A stretch of DNA of 19,754 bases, taken from Bacteroidota bacterium. Its GTDB lineage: Bacteria > Bacteroidota > Bacteroidia > Chitinophagales > Chitinophagaceae. The notes under the pieces were generated by a model that saw only the letters and a program-made list of their open reading frames with translations, had not been told where the DNA came from and searched no databases. This document shows, one piece after another, positions 1 through 7,249 of this stretch (positions are counted from its first letter, which is position 1; the number at the start of each line of letters is the position of its first letter). The translations under genes were made by a program, and so were the position numbers. The stretch covers positions 1 through 19,754 of the forward strand of contig JAEWAC010000010.1 in assembly GCA_023391895.1 (NCBI GenBank). Reading direction: 5' to 3'.

Positions 1-2226
1 CCCAGTACCCGTGGCTTTAACGGCAGCGGCAACCTGCGGCTGAACCAGATTGTAGATGGCATGGACAACCAGGCGCCGGGCCTTAACTTTTCAGTGGGCA
101 GCGTAATTGGCCTGAGCGAGCTGGATGTGGAAAGCATGGAGCTGCTGCCGGGTGCTTCTTCGGCCTTATACGGACCGGGTGGTATGAACGGCACCTTGCT
201 CATCAACAGCAAAAATCCTTTCCGCTACCAGGGCTTGTCGCTGCAGGTCAAACAAGGCGTGATGCATGTAGATGAGAAGTACCGCCAGGTATCGCCTTAC
301 TACAACTGGAACGTGCGCTGGGCTGAAAATATCGGAGACCGCTTTGCTTTTAAAATCACATCCGAATTTATTCATGCCCGCGACTGGCTGGCCGCCGATT
401 ACAGAAACTATAAAAGAGAAGCCATCAGCGGAAACATTGTGCCCGGTACCCGCGAAACCGATCCCAATTATGATGGGGTAAACGTTTATGGCGATGAAAC
501 CACCGCCGACCTGCGCCTGGCGCTGGAAGGCATCGCTGCCCAGGCACCTTTCCTGGCACCTTACATCAGTACGCTCACGACACAACCCATTCCGGTTTCC
601 CGTACCGGTTACCAGGAAAAAGATGTGGTAAGTCCCAATACGGTCAACTTTAAACTGGGCGGTGCCATGCATTATAAACTCACCTCTACACTGGAAGCCA
701 TTGTAAGTGGTTTTTGGGGAACGGGCAATACCGTATACACAGGCAGCGACCGTTACTCCCTGCGCGATCTGAAGATGGGCCAGTACAAGGTTGAGCTGAA
801 CAACAGCAACTGGTTTGTGCGGGCTTACACCACCCAGGAAAATGCAGGCCAGTCGTACAACGCTACCGTTACCACCCGCTTGCTGAACGAAGCCTGGAAA
901 CCCAGCACTGGAGCTACTGGTTGGTATGCCCAGTATGGACAGGCTTACCTGGCCGCAAAACTGTCGGGTGCCCAGGACCTGGCCGCCCACCAGGCAGCCC
1001 GTACTGCGGCGGATGTAGGCCGCCCCGAAGCCGGCAGCGAGCAGTTTAAACAGATATTTGACCAGATCCGTTCCAAACCCATATCAGAAGGCGGCGGCAA
1101 GTTTATTGATAAAACCGATTTGTACAACATAGAAGGCCAATATAACTTTTCTGAATACACCGGAAGTTTTGCCGACGTACTGGTAGGTGGTAACTTCAAA
1201 CGCTATGTATTGAATTCAGAAGGTACGCTGTTTGCCGACTCAGCCGGTAACATTGGTATCAACGAAGTGGGGGCTTATATTCAGGCTTCCCGGGCTTTTG
1301 CCAACAACCGGGTAAAACTGACAGTATCGGGCCGCTACGATAAAAATGAAAACTTTGAAGGCCGTTTTACGCCGAGAGCTACTGCGCTGATCAAATTATC
1401 GGAAAAAAATAACCTGCGGCTTTCTTACCAGACCGCTTACCGCTTTCCTTCTACCCAGCAGCAATGGATCAACCTGAATGTAAGCGGAGGTGTAAAACTG
1501 ATTGGCGGCGTACAGGAGCTGAAGGATTTTTACAAGTTTGGCTCTAACCCTTTGTATACTTTACCCAGCGTGTTGGTCGGTAGCCCGAAGGAAGCCGTTT
1601 TCAACCCGCTCAAACCGGAATCGGTGGTGTCGTATGAGGTGGGTTACAAGTCGCTGCTGGCCAGCGACAAATTGCTGATCGATGCTTATGGCTATTATGG
1701 CAGGTATACGGATTTTATTGTCAGAACCATTGGCGTACAATTCCAGAACAGCAATCCCAACGACCGGGTAATTTATTCAGTGCCCGTCAATACCTCCAGC
1801 AATGTAGAAACCTATGGTTACGGTATCAGCATTGACTATACCTTGCCCAAAGGCTTTGCTGTAGGCACCAATTTTACTTCTGACGTATTGCAGAATGTAC
1901 CGGAAGGTTTTGTGGCTTTTTTCAATGCACCCAAGTACCGGGCTAATTTCTCCCTGAGCAATTCTGGTTTTGGCGCAAACAAGCTATGGGGTTTTAATGT
2001 AGTGTACCGTTGGCAGGATGATTTCTTTTATGAAGCCGATTTTATTTCCGGCCAGATACCTGATATACACACGGTAGATGTGCAGGTGAGTTACCGGCTG
2101 CCCCGCATTAAGTCCGTCATCAAGCTAGGGGCCAATAACCTGCTGAACCAATACTACCGCAACGCGGCCGGTAATCCTTCCATTGGCGGCTTGTATTATA
2201 TCAGCTATGGCTACAACCTGTTTTAA
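1..2226 (+). CDS. TonB-dependent outer-membrane receptor, 5' end cut off by the window
   Basis: The frame is open from base 1, so the signal peptide and first part of the plug lie outside the window; 741 residues are visible. Residues 1-75 are the end of a plug domain: RGFNGSGN, then IVDGMDNQAPG, then the typical plug end VESMELLPGASSALYGPGG followed by GTLLINSK. The rest alternates aromatic and polar strands as in a 22-strand barrel, and the protein ends in aromatic Phe (SYGYNLF), the usual signal for outer-membrane insertion. Family role: TonB-powered import of a ligand across the outer membrane. Substrate unknown: the visible part is shorter than SusC-type receptors and no SusD follows. 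A fasciclin-domain lipoprotein gene starts 30 bases downstream, so the two are probably co-transcribed and may work together. The family call is firm; the ligand is not predictable from sequence. Confidence 0.9.
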   Translation, partial: PSTRGFNGSGNLRLNQIVDGMDNQAPGLNFSVGSVIGLSELDVESMELLPGASSALYGPGGMNGTLLINSKNPFRYQGLSLQVKQGVMHVDEKYRQVSPYYNWNVRWAENIGDRFAFKITSEFIHARDWLAADYRNYKREAISGNIVPGTRETDPNYDGVNVYGDETTADLRLALEGIAAQAPFLAPYISTLTTQPIPVSRTGYQEKDVVSPNTVNFKLGGAMHYKLTSTLEAIVSGFWGTGNTVYTGSDRYSLRDLKMGQYKVELNNSNWFVRAYTTQENAGQSYNATVTTRLLNEAWKPSTGATGWYAQYGQAYLAAKLSGAQDLAAHQAARTAADVGRPEAGSEQFKQIFDQIRSKPISEGGGKFIDKTDLYNIEGQYNFSEYTGSFADVLVGGNFKRYVLNSEGTLFADSAGNIGINEVGAYIQASRAFANNRVKLTVSGRYDKNENFEGRFTPRATALIKLSEKNNLRLSYQTAYRFPSTQQQWINLNVSGGVKLIGGVQELKDFYKFGSNPLYTLPSVLVGSPKEAVFNPLKPESVVSYEVGYKSLLASDKLLIDAYGYYGRYTDFIVRTIGVQFQNSNPNDRVIYSVPVNTSSNVETYGYGISIDYTLPKGFAVGTNFTSDVLQNVPEGFVAFFNAPKYRANFSLSNSGFGANKLWGFNVVYRWQDDFFYEADFISGQIPDIHTVDVQVSYRLPRIKSVIKLGANNLLNQYYRNAAGNPSIGGLYYISYGYNLF

Positions 2227-2256
2227 TTAACCACAACTCCGATCAAAATATTTTAT

Positions 2257-3354
2257 ATGTCATTCTTTTTCAAAAAGCACCTGTTCCGCTTGCTGGGCAT
2301 TTCCCTGGTTTTGCTGGCCCTTCAATCCTGCAATAAAGAGTTTGAAGAAATCGCTCCGGAAACACCCCCGCCCTCCAATCCTGCAGGGCCTACCCTGAAT
2401 GAATTGATCAACACCGATCCTTCTTTCTCCATCTTAAAAGCCGCCATTGCCAAGGCCGGCCTCGGTAGCACCCTGGCTGATGCCGATGTGCGTCTTACCT
2501 TTTTTGCGCCGGATAATAATGCCTTTATCCGTTCTGGTATTCCATCGGTGGAAGTCATTGAAAGCAACCTGGTGTTTGATGCAGCCACACTGAGAAGCAT
2601 TTTAAATTACCATATACTGCCTCAGTCAGTTGGGGCAGCAAGCATACCCACTGCTTTTCCCAACCTGCAGTATCCTACGCTGCTTAACCCGGCCCCGCAG
2701 CTGAGTGCTTTGTTGCGCTTAACCGCCTTTCCGTCCCGCCGGGATAATGGTGTTTGGGTTAACAACATACCCGTAACCGCGCCGAATGTAACCGCCTCCA
2801 ATGGGGTTTTGCATAAAGTAGCGGCGCTGGTGGCACCGCCTACTCAATCTCTTTATGAAATTGCCAATGCGGATACCACGCTGACCTTTTTAATGGCTGC
2901 TTTAGCGCGGGCCGATGCCGGAAGGTCTTCTATTGCAGATACCAGCCTGGTGGAAATTTCAAAAAGCATTGGCGCCAACCTTACTTTATTTGCACCGACC
3001 AACCAGGCATTCCGCGAATTTTTAACTGCCCAAGGCCTTCCGCCTTCACCGGCCGTGTTCAACGCCATGCCGGTCAATACGGTCAGAGGCATACTGGGGT
3101 ACCATACACTTACCTCCAGGGCCTTTTCGGTAAACATGCCAGCCGCACCGGCCTTTATTCCTACTTTTTTGAACAGTGTTATTCCTAACCATCCCGGCAT
3201 TAATGTGGCCGCTACATTTTTGGGACCGTTGGTGACACAGCTGAGAGTAACGGGAGTCGGTAACAGAGGGGTAAGCTCCAATGCAACAGCACTGGATATA
3301 CATGCCACCAATGGGGTGATTCATAAAATTGACCGGGTGTTGTTGCCGCAGTAA
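2257..3354 (+). CDS. Lipoprotein with two fasciclin (FAS1) domains
   Basis: 365 residues. The N-terminus has Lys/His/Arg, a hydrophobic stretch, then LQSC with Cys25 as probable lipidation site (signal peptidase II), so the protein is predicted to sit on a membrane, perhaps facing the surface. A Pro-rich linker (36-45) follows. FAS1 domain 1 spans about 47-193 with its conserved landmarks TFFAPDNNAF (81-90), NYHIL (117-121) and SNGVLHKV (181-188). FAS1 domain 2 spans about 196-365 with TLFAPTNQAF (243-252), GYHTL (281-285) and TNGVIHKIDRVLLP (351-364). FAS1 domains are adhesion or binding modules. The gene follows the TonB receptor by 30 bases, so it is probably in the same operon, where a SusD-like binding lipoprotein would otherwise be expected. 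A role as surface partner of that receptor is inference. No clear terminator is visible right after the stop. Confidence 0.9.
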   Translation: MSFFFKKHLFRLLGISLVLLALQSCNKEFEEIAPETPPPSNPAGPTLNELINTDPSFSILKAAIAKAGLGSTLADADVRLTFFAPDNNAFIRSGIPSVEVIESNLVFDAATLRSILNYHILPQSVGAASIPTAFPNLQYPTLLNPAPQLSALLRLTAFPSRRDNGVWVNNIPVTAPNVTASNGVLHKVAALVAPPTQSLYEIANADTTLTFLMAALARADAGRSSIADTSLVEISKSIGANLTLFAPTNQAFREFLTAQGLPPSPAVFNAMPVNTVRGILGYHTLTSRAFSVNMPAAPAFIPTFLNSVIPNHPGINVAATFLGPLVTQLRVTGVGNRGVSSNATALDIHATNGVIHKIDRVLLPQ

Positions 3355-3429
3355 AAAGCTGAAGGCGGAAAGCTAAAGGCTAAGGCAATATGAAAAGGTA
3401 AAATGGAAAAAGTAGGACAGCCAGATTGG

Positions 3430-3498
3430 TGCAGCGCCTTATCCCGCGATAGTTTAGGGTCTCTATTGCTGTAGGAACAGCGTAGCGGGATACAGCGC
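3430..3498. repeat. Composite inverted repeat
   Basis: TATCCCGC at 3440-3447 is exactly mirrored by GCGGGATA at 3485-3492, and the flanking GCAGCGCC and GCGCCTGC extend the arms imperfectly. Between them lies a smaller hairpin, GCTGT (3468-3472) with ACAGC (3477-3481) and loop AGGA. As RNA this would fold into a long stem with an inner arm. No gene is linked to it, so it is called only as a repeat or structured element. Confidence 0.5.
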
Positions 3499-3782
3499 CT
3501 GCAATAGTTTACCTTAACACGCAAAAGGATTTGAACTTCTTGAAAAACCCATATCAAAAGAACTTTTCAAATTATCTACAGACCATAAAGAAAGATACAC
3601 TTAAGAATGACTGGTGCTGTGCGGGGGCCGGCCAAACGGGCGGAGTCATCGGGTTGGCCTTGAACTTTTTGCATACTTTTTCGGGGAGAAAAAGTAAGAA
3701 GCGCTGACTATTGAAAGAAAGAACTATAGTCATATGGAGTTTAAAAGAACTGCTATATGGGGATTCAAGAAGTTAGAAGGAG

Positions 3783-3803
3783 ATGCTGAAACCACTTCAG
3801 CAT
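3783..3803. repeat. ATGCTGAA palindrome
   Basis: ATGCTGAA (3783-3790) and TTCAGCAT (3796-3803) form a perfect 8-bp stem with a 5-base loop ACCAC. The flanks are GAG on the left and GACAGG on the right. From memory, similar CATGCTGAA-loop-TTCAGCAT units are common intergenic repeats in this phylum; I could not check this here. Confidence 0.55.
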
Positions 3804-3919
3804 GACAGGGGTGAGAGGCGTTACGACTTCTCTAAAACCTTATAGAGAAGATGAAACTTAAAACAGGATATGAAGTTTTGAAACAAATGGCCATATGGAC
3901 TTTTAAAAGGTTTGCTTCC

Positions 3920-3947
3920 GTCAACGGTCAACTGCCAACCACCAACT
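3920..3947 (-). repeat. Four tandem GTTGR heptamers
   Basis: Read on the minus strand, the bases form four consecutive 7-base units: AGTTGGT, GGTTGGC, AGTTGAC and CGTTGAC. The 7-base period and the invariant GTTG core show a short degenerate tandem array. It shares the GTTGA core with the octamer arrays between holA and ribF at 6202-6284. Confidence 0.55.
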
Positions 3948-4011
3948 AAAAGCATATGGGGTATTAAAGAAGTTGCTTTTGGTGAACCATCACAATAGTA
4001 CCTATAGGATT

Positions 4012-4050
4012 TTAAAAAGAAAACCCGTTCTGAAAGTCAGAACGGGTTTT
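4012..4050 (-). terminator. Rho-independent terminator after the coiled-coil gene
   Basis: AACCCGTTCTGA (4022-4033) pairs perfectly with TCAGAACGGGTT (4037-4048) across the 3-base loop AAG. On the minus strand the hairpin is followed by TTTTCTTTTT. It lies about 27 bases beyond the stop of the minus-strand gene ending at 4078, so it is assigned to that gene. Confidence 0.9.
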
Positions 4051-4077
4051 CTTATAGAAGAAATAAATTGATAAATA

Positions 4078-5055
4078 TTAACCGAACAAGCCACCTTTTT
4101 TCAGCGTTCTTACACCTTCAGCGATCTTGAAACCATTCTGGTAGATTTCAATTCTGTAATCACCGGTTTGAAAATCTTTCTGGCGCAAAGGAACCTGGAT
4201 GTTTTTGCGGGTACCCTGCTCGTATTCAGAAGTTACTTTAGAAGTAAATTGTTTGTCACCGTCGGTGCGGGTCGTTAAAGTACCAGATCCGGCATCGGTA
4301 ATTACCTGGCCATTAGGAGCAGTTACAATAACATACAAATCGGCAGGACCGGTGCGGGCTACCCTGTTTTCTACGTCAAAAGAAATCACCAGTTTGTCTA
4401 CTCTTCTGGCGGTAGTGGTTTCTTTTTCCTTACCGTTTCTTTTTTCGTTCACGGGTTTGATCTGGATGTTGGAAGCAGAGAAAGTGGACGCCACATCTAC
4501 CGTGCGGGCCAGTTCTTCTTTTTCAGAAGTAGTGGTTTGCAGGTTGGTTTCGAGTACCGATCTTTCTGCGCTCAGCTGGGTGTTGGCGCTGGCCAGTTCC
4601 TGGTTTTCACCGGTCAGGCGGGCTACCTCGGCTTCCAGGTTGCCAATCTTGTCGTTCAGGGTGGCAATCAAGGTTTTAGCGCGGGCCAACTCGGCCTGTG
4701 TGGCATTTCTTTTCGCTAAGATGGAGCTGATTTCTTTTCTTAATTTTGCGATTTCTGACTTGTTATCGCTCAGCTGGCCGGCCATGGTATTGTTGCTGCC
4801 GGTAATGGAGTCCAAACGGGCCAACGACTCGTTGTACAGCATTTGTACAGAATCTCTGGAAGACATGGCTTCCGATGCCTGGGTTTGCGTGATTTGAATT
4901 TTTTCGTCTGAGCGGTTCTTGTCGTATAAAAAATATCCCCAGGTGCCTAAAAGACCTGCTGCCAATACACCAATAGCTATATTTTTGGCAGAACTATTAT
5001 TGTGGGAAGGGCGGTTCTGCGGCTCGTTGGCAGAAGGATAATTTGTGTTTGTCAT
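4078..5055 (-). CDS. Membrane-anchored coiled-coil protein of unknown function
   Basis: 325 residues. I do not recognise a named family. A polar Asn/Pro/Ser-rich N-terminus (1-24) is followed by one membrane segment (about 25-44, IAIGVLAAGLLGTWGYFLY). A long, heptad-rich coiled coil follows (about 47-190, full of Leu, Glu, Lys and Ala, with few Pro or Gly). A C-terminal domain of about 205-325 looks beta-rich (LVISFDVENR, ADLYVIVTAPNG, DYRIEIYQNGFKI). The layout suggests anchoring in the inner membrane with the coiled coil and C-terminal domain on one side; which side is not clear. The gene is divergent from holA, with 146 bases between starts, and is followed by a strong terminator, so it is probably transcribed alone. 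It could be a structural or envelope-spacing protein, but that is a guess from shape only. Confidence 0.8.
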   Translation of the reverse strand: MTNTNYPSANEPQNRPSHNNSSAKNIAIGVLAAGLLGTWGYFLYDKNRSDEKIQITQTQASEAMSSRDSVQMLYNESLARLDSITGSNNTMAGQLSDNKSEIAKLRKEISSILAKRNATQAELARAKTLIATLNDKIGNLEAEVARLTGENQELASANTQLSAERSVLETNLQTTTSEKEELARTVDVASTFSASNIQIKPVNEKRNGKEKETTTARRVDKLVISFDVENRVARTGPADLYVIVTAPNGQVITDAGSGTLTTRTDGDKQFTSKVTSEYEQGTRKNIQVPLRQKDFQTGDYRIEIYQNGFKIAEGVRTLKKGGLFG

Positions 5056-5092
5056 CGCTAAAAGGGTTTTAGTTATCTATATAAAGTTTAAA

Positions 5093-5116
5093 TATACTTT
5101 GTTTAACTATACTTTG
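5093..5116 (+). promoter_or_regulatory. Two tandem TATACTTTG boxes upstream of holA
   Basis: TATACTTTG occurs at 5093-5101 and again at 5108-5116, 15 bases apart. Both resemble the Bacteroidota -7 element (TAnnTTTG, here with different spacing) and point toward holA, 85 bases downstream of the second box. No clear -33 TTG is present at the usual distance, so promoter activity is tentative. Confidence 0.35.
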
Positions 5117-5201
5117 CGTTGCTGGGCTGAGTAGAATTTGTCGCACCAAAGACGAAAATCATGCCAGAATAATAAATTGTTGATTTTGAACAGCTACTAA
5201 T

Positions 5202-6203
5202 ATGAGTACAGAAAAGGTTATTGGGGAATTGAAAAAGCAAAACTTTAAGCCGGTTTACTGGCTCGAAGGGGACGAAGAATTTTTTATAGATGAGATAATC
5301 GACTATGCCGAAAAAAACATTTTAACGGAAAGTGAAGCCGGGTTCAATTTAACGGTATTTTATGGAAAGGACGCGGAGTGGACGGCAGTAATCAATGCCT
5401 GCCGGCGCTACCCCATGTTTTCGGAAAGACAGGTGGTGATAATTAAAGAAGCGCAGGATATGAAGGGCATTGAAAAGCTGGAAGCTTACGTGGAAAAGCC
5501 GCTTTCCTCTACCATTTTGCTGGTGGCTTACAAAGGCAAAAAAATGGATGGCCGAACCAAGCTGGCCAAGCTGCTCAAGGAAAAAGCCACCATTTTTACC
5601 ACCAAAAAACTGTACGAGAACGAGCTGCCCGAGTGGACACAGCAATTGGTTCGTTCAAAAGGCTATACCATCAGCAACAAAGCGCTGTTTTTATTGATCG
5701 ACCACATTGGCAACGACTTAAGTAGGCAGAACAATGAAATAGACAAACTGGCCCTGAACCTGGGGCAGCGTACCACCATTACCGAAGATGATATTGAAAA
5801 TTACGTAGGGGTAAGCAAGGAGTTCAATGTATTTGAGCTGCAGCACGCCATTGCGCAAAGAAACCTTTATAAAGCCATCCGCATTGTGCAGTATTTTGAA
5901 GGTAATCCTAAAGCTGGCCCGCTGCAACTGATCTTTCCTTCCTTGTATAACTTTTTCAGCAAAGTACAGATGGTACTTTCCGTACCCTCCAAAGACGAAA
6001 AGACCGTAGCCTCAGCCATTGGCGTATCGCCTTATTTTGTAAAAGACTATATGCAGTCCGCCGCCAGGTACGACCTGTACGGTATTGAAAAGATCTTGTT
6101 GCTGCTGCATGCCTACAACTTAAAAAGCCTGGGTATTAACGATGCCGGAACAGAGGATATGTCGCTGTTGAAAGAAATGATTGTCAAGATCATGCACAAT
6201 TAA
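5202..6203 (+). CDS. holA: DNA polymerase III subunit delta
   Basis: 333 residues, close to the usual length of HolA. The delta subunit is the clamp-loader arm that opens the beta sliding clamp during DNA replication. Visible family landmarks are PVYWLEGDEEFFIDE near the start (17-31; HolA proteins begin with a similar Y-x-GxExxL/F segment), RRYPMFSERQVVII (68-81; the Pro-x-F-x-x-x-R motif before a beta strand) and IGNDLSRQNNEIDKL (169-183; the conserved G-x-D-L-x-x-x-x-x-E-x-x-K segment). The last third is helical, as expected for the collar domain. The ATG at 5202 is supported by immediate alignment of the N-terminus with the family. It converges on ribF, with 79 bases between stops. Confidence 0.93.
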   Translation: MSTEKVIGELKKQNFKPVYWLEGDEEFFIDEIIDYAEKNILTESEAGFNLTVFYGKDAEWTAVINACRRYPMFSERQVVIIKEAQDMKGIEKLEAYVEKPLSSTILLVAYKGKKMDGRTKLAKLLKEKATIFTTKKLYENELPEWTQQLVRSKGYTISNKALFLLIDHIGNDLSRQNNEIDKLALNLGQRTTITEDDIENYVGVSKEFNVFELQHAIAQRNLYKAIRIVQYFEGNPKAGPLQLIFPSLYNFFSKVQMVLSVPSKDEKTVASAIGVSPYFVKDYMQSAARYDLYGIEKILLLLHAYNLKSLGINDAGTEDMSLLKEMIVKIMHN

Positions 6204-6284
6204 GGTTGATCAGTAGAATGGTTGATAGGTTGAAAAGTATAGAGCGAGAATTTCAACTGAACAACTATTCAACTACTCAACCTT
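6202..6284. repeat. Head-to-head GTTGA octamer arrays forming a 34-bp-arm hairpin between convergent genes
   Basis: Left arm 6202-6235 reads in 8-base units on the plus strand: GTTGATCA, GTAGAATG, GTTGATAG, GTTGAAAA. Right arm 6251-6284 read on the minus strand gives GTTGAGTA, GTTGAATA, GTTGTTCA, GTTGAAA. The arms pair at 27 of 34 positions with a 15-base loop. The left arm begins inside the holA stop codon and the right arm ends inside the ribF stop codon. The site may act as a two-way transcription stop, though it lacks a classical U-run and is AT-rich. Confidence 0.7.
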
Positions 6285-7206
6285 ATTCCAGCCATTTTAA
6301 ACTGTTTTCTTTATCCAAAGCCAGTTGCTGTGTCAATTCTTCCAGGCTGTCGTACTTTTCCTGGTGGCGCAAAAACTTTTTAACCGTCAGGGTGATTTCC
6401 TGGCCGTAGATTTCCTGGTCAAAGTCAAAAATGTTGACTTCCACCTTTTCATCAATCCCATCAATGGTAGGCCGGTTGCCGATGCTGAGCATGCCTTTTT
6501 TTTCTTCGCCACCTACCCGAACGGTTACGGCATAAACGCCATGTCCCAAATGAATTTTATCGTTATTGGTATATTCCAGATTAGCGGTAGGGTAGCTAAT
6601 CTTCCGGCCGATCTGGTCGCCCCGCACCACGCGACCCGTAAAGAAAAAGTCGTAGCCTAAAAGCTCGTTGGCGGTGTCAATATCGCTTTCCAGAATGGCA
6701 TGACGGATTTTGGTAGAGCTGATGCCAATTTCGTTGACCACATGCTTGGGTATTTCAATAAGGTGATAATTGTAAAGAGATGCTTTTTCTTCCAGCAACC
6801 TGAAATTGCCCTGGCGATCTTTTCCAAAATGATGGTCGTAGCCGATAATGATGGTGTGCGGGTGAAACTTGTCGATCAAAAAGCTTTGGATGTAATCATC
6901 AGCCGGCTGATCGGCAAACTCCGCTGTAAACGGCACAATCACCAGGTGGTCGATGCCTTTTTGGGAAAGTAGGGTGATCTTTTCGTCCAGCGTGTTGAGG
7001 AGCTGCAGCGAAAAATTACCATTGACAATTTTGCGGGGGTGCGGATGAAAGGTGATCAGGACCGACTGGCCCTGTATTTTCTGCGCTTCTTCTTTGAGGG
7101 CTTCAATCACCTTTTGATGCCCTTTGTGTACGCCGTCAAAAGTACCAATGGTGATAACACTATTTTCAAAACGAGGGAGTTGATCCAAATGCTGGTGTAC
7201 CTGCAT
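6283..7206 (-). CDS. ribF: Bifunctional riboflavin kinase / FAD synthetase
   Basis: 307 residues, the normal length for RibF. It converts riboflavin to FMN and FMN to FAD in the cytosol. The N-terminal FAD synthetase (nucleotidyltransferase) domain shows GTFDGVHKGH (21-30, the HxGH-type motif), TFHPHPRK (52-59), GYDHHFGKDRQGN (122-134) and SSTKIR (163-168). The C-terminal riboflavin kinase domain shows GRVVRGDQIGRKISYPTANL (181-200, with the PTAN nucleotide/Mg site), GHGVYAV (211-217), SIGNRPT (231-237) and VEVNIFDF (245-252), where Glu246 is the likely catalytic base. All key motifs of both activities are present. It converges on holA and is divergent from purM. Confidence 0.96.
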   Translation of the reverse strand: MQVHQHLDQLPRFENSVITIGTFDGVHKGHQKVIEALKEEAQKIQGQSVLITFHPHPRKIVNGNFSLQLLNTLDEKITLLSQKGIDHLVIVPFTAEFADQPADDYIQSFLIDKFHPHTIIIGYDHHFGKDRQGNFRLLEEKASLYNYHLIEIPKHVVNEIGISSTKIRHAILESDIDTANELLGYDFFFTGRVVRGDQIGRKISYPTANLEYTNNDKIHLGHGVYAVTVRVGGEEKKGMLSIGNRPTIDGIDEKVEVNIFDFDQEIYGQEITLTVKKFLRHQEKYDSLEELTQQLALDKENSLKWLE

Positions 7207-7249
7207 GGCTGCGAAGTTATTATTCCTGTAAATATTCCTTTCATTTTAT

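Larger units (their letters stand above)
3731..3974 (+). repeat. Cluster of CATATGG-type short intergenic repeats
   Basis: Four degenerate copies of a unit of about 22 bases, with core CATATGGGG-TTTTAAAGAAG, begin at 3731, 3754, 3892 and 3953. Copy 4 (3953-3974) differs from the isolated copy at 14666-14687 by one base over 22. Copy 1 differs from it by about three bases over 21. Copy 2 has a one-base deletion and further changes. Copy 3 matches mainly in CATATGG and TTTTAAA. A fifth, weak relative, CTATAGG-ATTTTAAA, starts at 4002. All copies have the same orientation. None encodes protein, and no function is known to me. Confidence 0.6.
3355..4020. other. Gene-free, repeat-rich intergenic stretch
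   Basis: No convincing gene is present; short open frames here have unlikely composition. It holds many small degenerate elements: GCT(G/A)AAGGC copies at 3358-3366 and 3372-3380; a composite inverted repeat at 3430-3498; a hairpin TACTTTTTC/GAAAAAGTA at 3674-3682 and 3688-3696; several CATATGG-type repeats from 3731 on; a palindrome ATGCTGAA/TTCAGCAT at 3783-3803; CTTCTCTA/TAGAGAAG at 3827-3834 and 3843-3850; and four GTTGR heptamers on the minus strand at 3920-3947. The mix looks like accumulated decayed repeats rather than a coding remnant. Confidence 0.6.

Noticed and set aside
166..990. Long minus-strand open frame inside the first TonB receptor
   Set aside because: Its protein is Cys/Gly/Val-rich without any family feature, and it lies wholly opposite a well-supported receptor gene.
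3321..3557. Minus-strand open frame of 78 codons at the end of the fasciclin gene
   Set aside because: It overlaps the 3' end of that gene, runs through the degenerate repeat region and has unlikely composition.
4199..4897. Plus-strand open frame of 232 codons opposite the coiled-coil gene
   Set aside because: Composition (Ser, Leu and Val runs) is that of an antisense reading of a Glu/Lys/Ala coiled coil, and there is no family match.
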